A stretch of 10,292 bases of DNA from Baffinella frigidus (GCA_026770585.1 MU646639.1:280287-290578), one strand, 5' to 3'; numbered from the stretch's first letter, positions 5,989 to 9,204 are shown. Program-made: numbers and translations. Notes: a model not told the origin generated them from the letters alone.

Positions 5989-8646
5989 ACCCTGAACCAG
6001 GTGCGCACGGGCGGAAGCCCAACAGTGAGCAACAACACCGTGATAGACGGGCGGGCGTCGGGGATATACGTATATGACGGGGGGACGGGAATCTTTCAGG
6101 TCCACATAGCAGGCTGCGAAGGGATTTTGTCGGATTTTGAACGAGAACCGGTTAAGTTGTCTGTAGGACCAGCCTATGTACCCACCGTGTTGCCTCTACC
6201 GTAGGGTCATGTGGAGTATTCACTGGTGGGTTGGCTTATGGAGAAGCCTCTTCGTAGACCGACAGTGAGCAACAACACAGTGATTGACGGGCGAGTGTCG
6301 TTGATATAAATGTATGACGGGGGGGGCGGGCCCGTTTTCAGGTGCTGGCCTTGCCAGGGCTCTCACCACCCCTGTGTGTGTCTGAAACAACCCTAAACTC
6401 TAACCCTAATCCCTCACCACTAAACCCTAAACCCTAAACCCTAAACCCTAAACCCTAAACCATAACCCCTAAACCCTAAAGCCCTGAATCCTCAACCCTA
6501 AACTCTCAACCCAAAACCCTAAACCCCAAATCCGAAATTCCAAACCCCAAACCATAAACCATAAACCATAAACCATAAACCATAAACCATAAACCATAAA
6601 CCATAAACCACAAACCATAAACCATAAACCATAAAGCAGGGCAACACGGTGGAGCGGAACGCAGTACACGGGGTTGCTGTGCGCGACGCGGGAAACCCTC
6701 GCCTCCTCAACAACTTGTGAGAACACCCCATAACACTCTTGACTCGATCGAATCGTTTCTGGCGTTGCGTTCCGTTGATTCTAGTACCAGACATCGCCCG
6801 ATGCAGGAACCCCCGCCTTCTCGACAACTTGTGAGAACACCGCCCTAGAGCGCTATGCAGAGATGTTGCCCGCCGAACATGTTGAAGCATGGTAAAACTA
6901 TTCATTGTTTTGTATCGGCACCGTCAATGTCTACCATTGTTTATATTATTTTCGTGGTTAACTTGTCTCCACAGCGCTTTACCACTCTGCACGATGAAGA
7001 ATGGAGAAGAGCGTTCTGCATCGGGTGGTTTCTGGTACTGGAATGTGTTCTCACGGGATTGCTGTGCACGACGTGGGGAACTCCCGCCTCCTCAACAACT
7101 TGTGAGGACCCCCCCCCACTTCGGGATTTTTTTTCCGGATCCTGACCAAGAATCTGTTAGGAGATCCGTAGGACCAGGCTATGTCCCTACGGTTTTGCCT
7201 ACCGTAGGGTCCTGTTGACACGGGGAGCCCCCGCCTCCTGAATAACTTGTGCGGACACCCCCCGTACCTACCACTCTTCGAATCGGTTCTGGAATTTGGC
7301 CCTTGGTTTCAACACCCTAAACCCTGAACCCTAAGCCGCAAACCCTAAACCCCAAAGCGTAACACCCAACACCTAAACCCTGAACCCTACACCCTCAACC
7401 CCAAACCTCAAACCTCAAACCCCAAACCCCAAACCCCAAACCCCAAACCCCAAACCCCAAACCCCAAACCCCAAACCCCAAACCCTAAACCAGGATTGGC
7501 AAGAGCGGGCAAAATGGGGTATTCATCTACGCAAAAGGCCGCGCCACTCTCGACAAATGCCAGGTACCAAGAGCGGGTTTCTCCTGAGTCGACACCTTTT
7601 CCTGGCCAGAATCCTTCGAAAAGTCCAAATCGCGCGGTTTAGCATGATGCTGACACGAAATCGCGCCTTTTCGCGGACAGATGAGCGGGAGCGGGCGGTG
7701 CGATTTTGACCGAAATCCGGTCGAAAGGTCGGTTAATTACATGGCACTATACTGAGCAATCATTCATCAGTACAAAAAAAATAAATGGACCGATCTGCGA
7801 AACCTAGGTGAGCGGGAGCGGGCGTTTTGGCATAATGCTGACACCAAAAAGCGCGGTTCGCCATGACGCTGACACGAAATCGCGCATTTTGGAGGACAGG
7901 TGAGCGGAAGCGGGCGGTGCGGGGTGGTCGTGACCGAGGACTCAACCGCTGACCTCTCCGGGTGCAAGATCTCGGTCCGTGCCCAGCCTGAATAAACCTT
8001 GAACCTTGAACCCTTAGAGGGTTTATTCCGGACCAGGGGGGCGTTGGAGCTGTTTTGTGAACTGAGGGATGAAGAGGACTTCGGTGTGTCCTCTTCAGCC
8101 CTAAGTTCACACTCCCGGAGTCTGGAGTCTGGTAGATGGGCGCTGCCAAGCATCAACACTAAAAGTCCATCCCGGGTGAGAGAGACCTTGCTCAATACCA
8201 ACACGGCCGCCATGTATGCTCCCCCACCGAGGCTGTGTCTGAGAACGGCCCTAGAGAGAGGTCATGTACTCTCAAGCATCGACACTTGTCGCGCCTTTCC
8301 CTGCACTGAATCTGAGCTTCCCGCGGCCGTGCTCTGTGATCATTGGTATGGGTGCTTTCCCCCGCACAGTCGGTGTTTTCCCCCAATTAAATCCGCACTG
8401 ACACGCAAACCTACACCCCAAACCACAAACCACAAACCACAAACCACAAACCACAAACCACAAACCACAAACCAAACCACAAACCACAAAACACAAAGCA
8501 CAAAACACTGAATGCAGGGGAGCAAATTGGAGGGGCTATGGCTATCGGACAGAGCATCGGTCACCCTCGTCGACTGTGATCTCTCCAAGGGAAACACGAA
8601 GGTCATCCTCCTCCTGCCATCCCTTGATTCCGAGAAGCCGCTGTAG
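159..8646 (+). CDS. Split gene for a right-handed beta-helix repeat protein (15 exons, 5' end missing)
   Basis: Joining 159-276, 667-773, 1058-1125, 1328-1388, 1807-1881, 2209-2262, 2791-2898, 3209-3272, 4158-4257, 5797-5851, 6001-6099, 6640-6716, 7494-7563, 7900-7974 and 8518-8646 gives 1260 nt: 419 residues and a TAG stop with no internal stop. Every junction keeps the frame (phases 1,0,2,0,0,0,0,1,2,0,0,2,0,0). The product is about 17 coils of about 23 residues with the pattern GNT[IV]x3-5AGIxVxxxxxPxVxxN, typical of parallel beta-helix (PbH1/CASH, Beta_helix) repeats. The Asn before each turn would form the internal asparagine ladder. Coils alternate between P-type and GxG-type turns, as in FBXO11-like proteins. 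There is no signal peptide, membrane segment or pectinase-type catalytic motif in the visible part. An F-box or other leader domain could lie upstream, but that is a guess. Exon codons are rich in G/C third bases, unlike the A-rich introns. The exact donors need cDNA. Confidence 0.9.
291..440. mobile_element. MITE-A: 150-bp near-perfect hairpin element in intron 1
   Basis: Arms 291-358 and 373-440 (68 bp each) are inverted copies with only three differences, around a 14-nt loop. The ends are TTATCTCAG/CTGAGATAA and the element is flanked by TACC on both sides (287-290, 441-444), a likely 4-bp target duplication. Each arm contains its own smaller palindrome (GAAAACGAGT...ACTCGTTTTC), so a cruciform is possible. 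It has no coding capacity and would be non-autonomous. The near-identity of the arms argues for recent insertion. Confidence 0.85.
445..666 (+). other. Rest of intron 1
   Basis: It holds a copy of the dispersed motif GGTACAAATCCGTCAACTTT at 497-516, then two neighbouring purine-rich repeats containing AAAGAAAAAGAT (within 517-566). A few telomere-like units (taacccctaagccccaaac) precede the exon 2 acceptor. No gene is seen. Confidence 0.6.
667..773 (+). CDS. Exon 2 of the beta-helix gene
   Basis: Its first two bases (GC) complete a Gly with the last base of exon 1. Residues 41-75 read [20 protein letters not shown], then a lysine/glycine turn, then KDNTIRG. The acceptor is acaccag and the donor is ggg/GTAAAC, phase 0. 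The donor is the first unit of the telomere-like array that fills intron 2. A one-base shift in the G run of the donor is possible but would break the frame into exon 3. Confidence 0.9.
774..1057 (+). repeat. Intron 2, made almost entirely of CCCTAAA/CCCCTAA repeats
   Basis: From the donor GTAAACCCC to the acceptor ctgaaag, nearly every base belongs to degenerate heptamers: CCCTAAA, CCCCAAA, and a homogenised CCCCTAA block at about 865-1010. The donor is itself part of a repeat unit. There is almost no unique sequence in which a conventional branch point could sit. Confidence 0.85.
1058..1125 (+). CDS. Exon 3 of the beta-helix gene
   Basis: Residues 76-97, [20 protein letters not shown] then IE, plus two bases (CA) that make Gln 98 with the G opening exon 4. 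This P-type coil continues the NTIRG of exon 2. The acceptor is unusual (gaaag, with A before AG). The donor is GTGCGT at 1126. A second GT at 1130 would put the next exon out of frame. Confidence 0.88.
1126..1327 (+). repeat. Intron 3: heptamer-like sequence with a tandem duplication
   Basis: After a run of ten or more C, the intron carries two copies of a 35-bp segment starting TCAACCATCATCCTT (1161-1195 and 1214-1248), then mixed CCCTAAA/CCAGAAA units up to the acceptor acccag. Confidence 0.75.
1328..1388 (+). CDS. Exon 4 of the beta-helix gene
   Basis: One base completes Gln 98, then residues 99-118 read [20 protein letters not shown], a GxG-type coil. The acceptor is acccag and the donor is cat/GTGATG, phase 0. 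Reading on past the donor gives Val-Met and then a C-homopolymer and CT repeats, so the coding sequence must stop here. The next exon restores the expected N-x-I-S-G turn (ENH joined to ISG). Confidence 0.87.
1408..1695 (+). repeat. CT microsatellite followed by an AT/ATGTAT stretch in intron 4
   Basis: Long imperfect (CT)n with CGCT and TTCT variants, broken by a short unique piece at about 1493-1537, then alternating TA/TATG. Long Ser/Leu-rich frames on the plus strand come only from this repeat and are not genes. Confidence 0.9.
1714..1817 (+). mobile_element. Short insert bracketed by a 16-bp duplication of the exon 5 acceptor
   Basis: TGCAGATATCGGGGTG occurs at 1714-1729 and again at 1802-1817, where it spans the real acceptor and the exon 5 start. 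The 72 bp between hold the inverted pair AAGTTGAC (1752-1759) and GTCAACTT (1784-1791), and the dispersed motif GGTACAAATCCGTCAACTTT at 1773-1792. This looks like an insertion with a target-site duplication that includes a splice site. Confidence 0.65.
1807..1881 (+). CDS. Exon 5 of the beta-helix gene
   Basis: Residues 119-143: [20 protein letters not shown] then GNRLS, a P-type coil. The acceptor is ttgcag/atatcgg and the donor is tcg/GTATAC, phase 0. The acceptor and the first 11 exon bases are duplicated at 1714-1729, with a short palindromic repeat between the copies. The downstream copy is used here because only it stays in frame. Confidence 0.87.
1882..2208 (+). repeat. Intron 5: CCCTGAA/CCCTCAA array
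   Basis: Almost all of the intron is heptamers. The dominant unit is CCCTGAA (about 1910-2040), then CCCTCAA, CCCAAAA and CCCTAAA up to the acceptor aatcag. The donor GTATACCCT again merges into the array. Gly/Phe/Arg-rich frames on the minus strand are repeat artefacts. Confidence 0.85.
2209..2262 (+). CDS. Exon 6 of the beta-helix gene
   Basis: Residues 144-161: [18 protein letters not shown]. At 54 nt this is the smallest exon. The acceptor is aatcag and the donor is aag/GTCCGA, phase 0. The turn is irregular: Cys stands where sister coils of this type have Gly, and a Pro lies one position earlier. Confidence 0.85.
2263..2790 (+). other. Intron 6: mostly unique sequence
   Basis: 528 nt of mixed sequence with no telomere-like array. 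A small direct repeat, GGGACCTAACCGC (2724-2736) and GGGACCTAAACCGC (2747-2760), precedes the acceptor. Short open frames here lack family resemblance, and I call none of them a gene. Confidence 0.6.
2791..2898 (+). CDS. Exon 7 of the beta-helix gene
   Basis: Residues 162-197. It starts [20 protein letters not shown], then [16 protein letters not shown]: one full P-type coil and the start of the next. The acceptor is tcgcag and the donor is ctg/GTCCCC, phase 0. The last 44 coding bases and the donor recur at 3043-3091 with a stop codon. The flush join GIL to VTG in exon 8 supports this donor. Confidence 0.88.
3043..3091 (+). pseudogene. Decayed copy of the exon 7 3' end in intron 7
   Basis: These 49 bases match 2855-2903 (end of exon 7 plus the first five intron bases) at 41 positions. 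The first 17 and last 14 bases are identical, while the middle has diverged and contains an in-frame TAG. Between original and copy lies the dispersed motif at 3000-3019 (GGTACAAGCCTGTCAACTTT). Splicing of exon 7 straight to exon 8 keeps the beta-helix frame, so this copy is treated as non-coding. Confidence 0.75.
3096..3206 (+). repeat. CCCTAAA array before exon 8
   Basis: CCCTAAA, CCCGAAC and CCCTGAA units, with an inner block of ACACGAA repeats (about 3163-3185), run into the acceptor gaccag. Confidence 0.8.
3209..3272 (+). CDS. Exon 8 of the beta-helix gene
   Basis: Residues 198-218, [20 protein letters not shown] then Ala, plus one base. This is a GxG-type coil with one extra residue in the turn. 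The acceptor gaccag follows an array of CCCTAAA/ACACGAA units. The donor is gcag/GTTTGA, phase 1, completing a Gly with exon 9. Confidence 0.87.
3288..3390 (-). repeat. G-rich (inverted) telomere-like array in intron 8
   Basis: GGGTTGA, then about six GGGGTTA units on the plus strand, i.e. the reverse orientation to the acceptor-side arrays. It lies near the donor end of the intron rather than against the acceptor. Confidence 0.8.
3445..3593. mobile_element. MITE-B copy 1: 149-bp palindromic element in intron 8
   Basis: The outer ends are GATCTCATaGGGcAACGG and its inverted match, and the similarity extends inward through most of the element. The core motifs GAAAATTACTACAC and GTGTAGTAAATTTCATTGCC are shared with the copy at 5499-5647. 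Frames through it are incidental. No transposase is present. Confidence 0.8.
3645..3792 (+). repeat. TATGTA hexamer microsatellite in intron 8
   Basis: About 24 imperfect units of TATGTA with GCATATG and GTGTATG variants. Isoleucine/cysteine- or tyrosine/isoleucine-rich frames on both strands are repeat artefacts. Confidence 0.9.
3793..4157 (+). other. 3' part of intron 8, nothing recognised
   Basis: Mixed-composition sequence with no array, no hairpin element and no convincing coding exon, up to the exon 9 acceptor ctggcag. Only a 12-base echo of the exon 8 donor (GGCAGGTTTGAC, about 3867-3878) stands out, and that could be chance. Confidence 0.5.
4158..4257 (+). CDS. Exon 9 of the beta-helix gene
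   Basis: Two bases finish Gly 219, then residues 220-251 run [32 protein letters not shown], plus GG of Gly 252. The P-type and GxG-type coils are in register with the neighbours, but the loop after GNTV is about three residues longer than usual. The acceptor is ctggcag and the donor is ccgg/GTACTC, phase 2. The 3' end of this exon has been copied repeatedly into intron 9, once in inverted orientation. Confidence 0.9.
4235..4398 (+). promoter_or_regulatory. Inverted copy that could fold over the exon 9 splice donor
   Basis: The 28 bases 4235-4262 (end of exon 9 and the donor) and 4371-4398 are inverted copies matching at 25 positions, with 11 and 12 uninterrupted pairs either side of a small internal loop. 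The loop between the arms is 108 nt. In the transcript this stem would bury the donor GTACTC. A regulatory role is inference; the inverted copy itself is visible. Confidence 0.5.
4399..4624 (+). other. Intron 9 segment with small repeats
   Basis: It contains a direct repeat of CGACGATGCCACCG (beginning in the inverted exon copy and again at 4408-4421) and a perfect 11-bp inverted repeat ACGGTTTAGCT (4568-4578) / AGCTAAACCGT (4598-4608). The sequence around 4545-4580 recurs in part at 5700-5745. No gene is seen. Confidence 0.55.
4625..4717 (-). repeat. G-rich heptamer array AGGGTGC/AGGGTGT in intron 9
   Basis: About twelve units of AGGGTGC and AGGGTGT on the plus strand. This is a telomere-like variant in the orientation opposite to the acceptor arrays. 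Leu/His/Pro/Thr-rich minus-strand frames derive from it. Confidence 0.85.
4755..4890 (+). repeat. Direct copy of the exon 9 end plus intron 9 start
   Basis: Matches about 4212-4343: CCCTGCGCGAGGGC, a deletion of about 9 nt, then CATCGTCGTaCACaACTCC, the donor GGGTACTCCC, an ATGTTTA stretch, ACGGTTT repeats and GTACCAGGGGGGC. The reading frame remains open to the donor, so it could act as an alternative donor-side exon if an acceptor existed; none is obvious. Confidence 0.75.
4897..5044. mobile_element. MITE-C: 148-bp palindromic element in intron 9
   Basis: The ends AATATAATTAATCTC and GAGATTAATTATATT are inverted matches, continuing to TGTCCTTCTAAACG / CGTTTAGAAGGACA. The centre contains TTCTTGGTACAAATCC and a diverged second copy. 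It sits just after the duplicated exon 9 segment and has no coding capacity. Confidence 0.75.
5045..5498 (+). other. Intron 9 segment with further partial copies
   Basis: Fragments resembling the exon 9 donor edge occur at about 5065-5098, 5179-5200 and 5225-5245 (CTCCGGGTACTCTCCTACT). The ACAAATCTGTCAACTTT motif is at 5287-5303. A third copy of the ACGGTTT / GTACCAGG intron segment spans about 5408-5498. Short G-rich heptamers lie at 5137-5173. No independent gene is supported. Confidence 0.6.
5499..5647. mobile_element. MITE-B copy 2: 149-bp palindromic element in intron 9
   Basis: Same length and core as the element at 3445-3593: GAAAATTACTACACG in the left arm and GTGTAGTAAATTTCATTGCC in the right. 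The ends are GATTTCACGGGAAAACT and AGTTTTCCTATGAGATT. The left half is more diverged than the right. Confidence 0.78.
5648..5796 (+). other. 3' end of intron 9
   Basis: It contains another exon 9-edge copy (CACGACTCCGGGTGCTTG at about 5669-5686), a CGGTTTAGCTCCTCC stretch related to 4568-4590, then CCCTAAA units and the acceptor ctccag. Confidence 0.6.
5797..5851 (+). CDS. Exon 10 of the beta-helix gene
   Basis: One base completes Gly 252, then residues 253-270: [18 protein letters not shown]. The acceptor ctccag follows CCCTAAA units. The donor gtg/GTAAAC is the first unit of the heptamer array that makes up intron 10, phase 0. Confidence 0.9.
5852..6000 (+). repeat. Intron 10, entirely heptamers (CCCTCAA dominant)
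   Basis: 149 nt from the donor GTAAACCCTAAACCC to the acceptor gaaccag. The first third is CCCTAAA/CCCCAAA. The rest is about sixteen near-perfect CCCTCAA units. No unique sequence remains in this intron. Confidence 0.88.
6001..6099 (+). CDS. Exon 11 of the beta-helix gene
   Basis: Residues 271-303: [20 protein letters not shown] then [13 protein letters not shown], the end of a P-type coil and a full GxG-type coil. The acceptor is gaaccag and the donor is ttcag/GTCCAC, phase 0. The frame stays open past the donor to 6204, but the residues lose the coil pattern, and exon 12 resumes in phase with GNTVERN. The last 78 bases recur at 6262-6341 with a stop codon. Confidence 0.88.
6120..6213 (+). 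mobile_element. Dispersed repeat R92, copy in intron 11
   Basis: About 92 bp, shared in order with 7123-7214: GGGATTTT, TCGGAT or CCGGAT, GTAGGACCAGsCTATGT, then TGCCT(ct)ACCGTAGGGTC. The right half contains a short palindrome (TACGGT...ACCGTA in the intron 12 copy). Here it lies between exon 11 and the decayed copy of exon 11. Its class is unknown; there is no coding capacity. Confidence 0.6.
6262..6341 (+). pseudogene. Decayed copy of exon 11 in intron 11
   Basis: The copy runs from ACAGTGAGCAACAACAC to ttttcag and matches the 3' 78 bases of exon 11, with the frame broken by TAA (GTG TCG TTG ATA TAA). It ends in CAG/GTGCTG, just as the original ends in CAG/GTCCAC. Confidence 0.8.
6390..6637 (+). 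repeat. CCCTAAA then CCATAAA array before exon 12
   Basis: CCCTAAA units up to about 6540 switch to a homogenised block of CCATAAA (with one CCACAAA) at about 6540-6635 that ends in the acceptor agcag. Tyr/Gly/Leu/Trp-rich minus-strand frames come from this block. Confidence 0.88.
6640..6716 (+). CDS. Exon 12 of the beta-helix gene
   Basis: Residues 304-328, [20 protein letters not shown] then RLLNN, plus TT that forms Leu 329 with the next exon. P-type coil. The acceptor agcag ends the CCATAAA array. The donor is ctt/GTGAGA, the closest to a consensus donor in the gene, phase 2. Three further copies of its 3' end lie in intron 12. Confidence 0.88.
6800..6841 (+). pseudogene. Copy b of the exon 12 3' end
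   Basis: GATGCAGGAACCCCCGCC followed by TTCTCGACAACTTGTGAGAA resembles 6688-6725 but has lost one base, so the beta-helix frame shifts. The donor GTGAGAACACC is retained. Confidence 0.7.
6842..7051 (+). other. Unique segment of intron 12
   Basis: About 210 nt between exon 12 copies b and c. I see no array, hairpin element or beta-helix coil. Open frames cross it in two phases without recognisable content. Confidence 0.5.
7052..7108 (+). pseudogene. Copy c of the exon 12 3' end, frame still open
   Basis: The frame reads [15 protein letters not shown] and then TT/GTGAGG, matching exon 12 from [10 protein letters not shown] onward. It has the right phase at the donor but no AG acceptor directly upstream. 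It could be a cryptic donor-side exon, but more likely is a relic. Confidence 0.65.
7123..7214 (+). mobile_element. Dispersed repeat R92, copy in intron 12
   Basis: Second copy of the element at 6120-6213. It includes GTAGGACCAGGCTATGT and TACGGTTTTGCCTACCGTA (6-bp palindromic arms). It is bracketed by exon 12 copies c (7052-7108) and d (7217-7255). Confidence 0.6.
7217..7255 (+). pseudogene. Copy d of the exon 12 3' end
   Basis: Reads [10 protein letters not shown] with TT/GTGCGG, in the same phase as exon 12, for about 32 coding bases. The following sequence (ACTCTTCGAATCGgTTCTGG, about 7272-7291) also matches the start of intron 12 at 6735-6763, so intron sequence was copied too. Confidence 0.7.
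7308..7492 (+). repeat. CCCTGAA then CCCCAAA array before exon 13
   Basis: Mixed heptamers become a clean block of about thirteen CCCCAAA units (7395-7485), then CCCTAAACCAG at the acceptor. Confidence 0.88.
7494..7563 (+). CDS. Exon 13 of the beta-helix gene
   Basis: One base completes Leu 329, then residues 330-352: [23 protein letters not shown]. The acceptor aaccag ends the CCCCAAA array and the donor is cag/GTACCA, phase 0. The turn Gly is replaced by Ala, and the ladder Asn becomes Cys, which marks the start of the less regular C-terminal coils. Confidence 0.88.
7632..7925 (+). repeat. Segmental duplications of the exon 14 5' edge in intron 13
   Basis: A unit of GCTGACACGAAATCGCGCMT, then TTT, a GGACAG acceptor and TGAGCGGRAGCGGGCGGTGC occurs at 7643-7707 and at 7863-7920, the latter spanning the real acceptor. 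A partial copy, GGTGAGCGGGAGCGGGCG, is at 7807-7824, followed by another ATGCTGACACC. The first copy ends CAG/ATGAGCGG and soon diverges. Confidence 0.75.
7900..7974 (+). CDS. Exon 14 of the beta-helix gene
   Basis: Residues 353-377: [25 protein letters not shown]. The acceptor is gacag and the donor is tcg/GTCCGT, phase 0. Joining it to exon 15 gives the coil step [13 protein letters not shown]. The acceptor region and first 20 or so exon bases are repeated upstream at 7643-7707, and the exon start alone at 7807-7824. Confidence 0.86.
7975..8413 (+). other. 5' part of intron 14
   Basis: It holds a few heptamer-like units (7990-8019), the strong hairpin at 8057-8110, and a 14-bp direct repeat CAAGCATCAACACT / CAAGCATCGACACT (8147-8160, 8273-8286). 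An open frame crosses it from 7999 to 8511, but its product has no recognisable pattern and ends in the CCACAAA array, so I do not call it a gene. Confidence 0.55.
8057..8110. other. 54-nt hairpin in intron 14
   Basis: Arms 8057-8079 and 8088-8110 (23 nt each) pair at 21 positions around an 8-nt loop TTCGGTGT. The stem would also fold in RNA. It is too short to be one of the MITE families here. It could be a microRNA-like precursor or the relic of an inverted repeat. Confidence 0.6.
8414..8510 (+). repeat. CCACAAA array before exon 15
   Basis: About eleven units of CCACAAA with ACACAAA variants, ending shortly before the acceptor aatgcag. Phe/Val/Cys/Gly/Leu/Trp-rich minus-strand frames are its artefacts. 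Confidence 0.88.
8518..8646 (+). CDS. Exon 15, terminal exon with the stop codon
   Basis: Residues 378-419: [42 protein letters not shown], then TAG at 8644-8646. It carries the last coil and a hydrophobic strand (VILLL) that could cap the helix end. The acceptor aatgcag follows the CCACAAA array. No standard polyadenylation signal lies close behind; the first AATAAA is at 8936-8941, inside a SINE-like copy. Confidence 0.9.
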   Translation, partial: GSKLEGLWLSDRASVTLVDCDLSKGNTKVILLLPSLDSEKPL

Positions 8647-8934
8647 CGTGCTGGCGGTTGGGACGGATCAAGGCGTCAAGATTGTACCTGGAGTTTCTGG
8701 ATATCGGTGACTCCTGGTACAGATCTGCTGGAGCCAATTGGTGGGCAAACTTGATACCCTACTGAAATAACATGAGTAGTGGATGGAAATCAACAGTCTA
8801 GAAAGATAGGAAAATGCCCTAAAACCGCTCAAATAGGAACATTTTCCGGGCTGACCCCCATTCCTAAAATCGCAAAATAACAGGGGACTCGAGACCCCTT
8901 TCCTAAAAAAACTCTCCGGATAGGAACAAAAAAG
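8647..8934 (+). other. Region after the stop codon, probable 3' UTR and flank
   Basis: No array and no convincing frame. It contains TCCTGGTACAGATCTG (8713-8728), a relative of the GGTACAAATC motif, and GATAGGAAAATGCCCTA / ATAGGAACATTTTCC sequences also found near the SINE heads. No clear poly(A) signal is seen before 8936. Confidence 0.5.
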
Positions 8935-9137
8935 CAATAAAAAGTGAGGAGCAGAAGGCAAAAAGTGAGGAGCAAAAGGCAAAAAACGACCAAATTCGGA
9001 ACAGTTTTTTTACACATCCGAGTCTCGGAGTCTCGAACACGTGATGTTTCGCTTATGTGACGACCGTTCTACCAACTCACCCACATGCGTCTTTGCTGAC
9101 ATAGGAGCAAATACTATTCTGAGGCCTTTTGTATGGG
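8935..9137 (-). mobile_element. tRNA-derived SINE-like copy 1
   Basis: On the minus strand the A-box-like TGGGTGAGTTGG (9083-9072) is followed 44 nt later by the B-box-like TGTTCGAGACT (9039-9029), the spacing of a tRNA promoter. Upstream, AAAAGGCCT and CCTATGTCAGCAA are shared with copy 2. Downstream is a T-rich body with two TTTTTGCC...GCTCCTCAC repeats. It is not a functional tRNA: the arms do not close properly. Confidence 0.6.
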
Positions 9138-9204
9138 CTCTCGTGAGGTCCTGGATTGCTCGTCAAAAGCGTACGTTCGCGCCGAAAGTTGTGGATTCTG
9201 GGGT

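Noticed and set aside
5852-6000. CRISPR array
   Set aside because: The units are contiguous 7-mers with no spacers, in a eukaryotic intron.
6100-6204. Exon 11 continuing to the stop after 6201
   Set aside because: The frame is open but the beta-helix pattern ends at 6099, where a GT donor joins in phase to the next coil in exon 12.
6469-6905. Minus-strand frames of 85 and 128 codons with Tyr-Gly-Leu-Trp-Phe-Met repeats
   Set aside because: Reverse reading of the CCATAAA array, and it opposes the well supported exon 12.
7760-8213. Minus-strand frames of 129 and 148 codons
   Set aside because: They overlap exon 14 and the duplicated acceptor blocks antisense; no recognisable composition or motif.
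7999-8511. 170-codon plus-strand frame, the longest in the window
   Set aside because: It spans the intronic hairpin, ends in the CCACAAA array and shows no domain pattern. Exon 14 to exon 15 joins in phase without it.
9026-9095. A functional tRNA gene on the minus strand
   Set aside because: Promoter boxes are present, but the acceptor and anticodon arms do not pair well and a T-rich SINE-like body follows.
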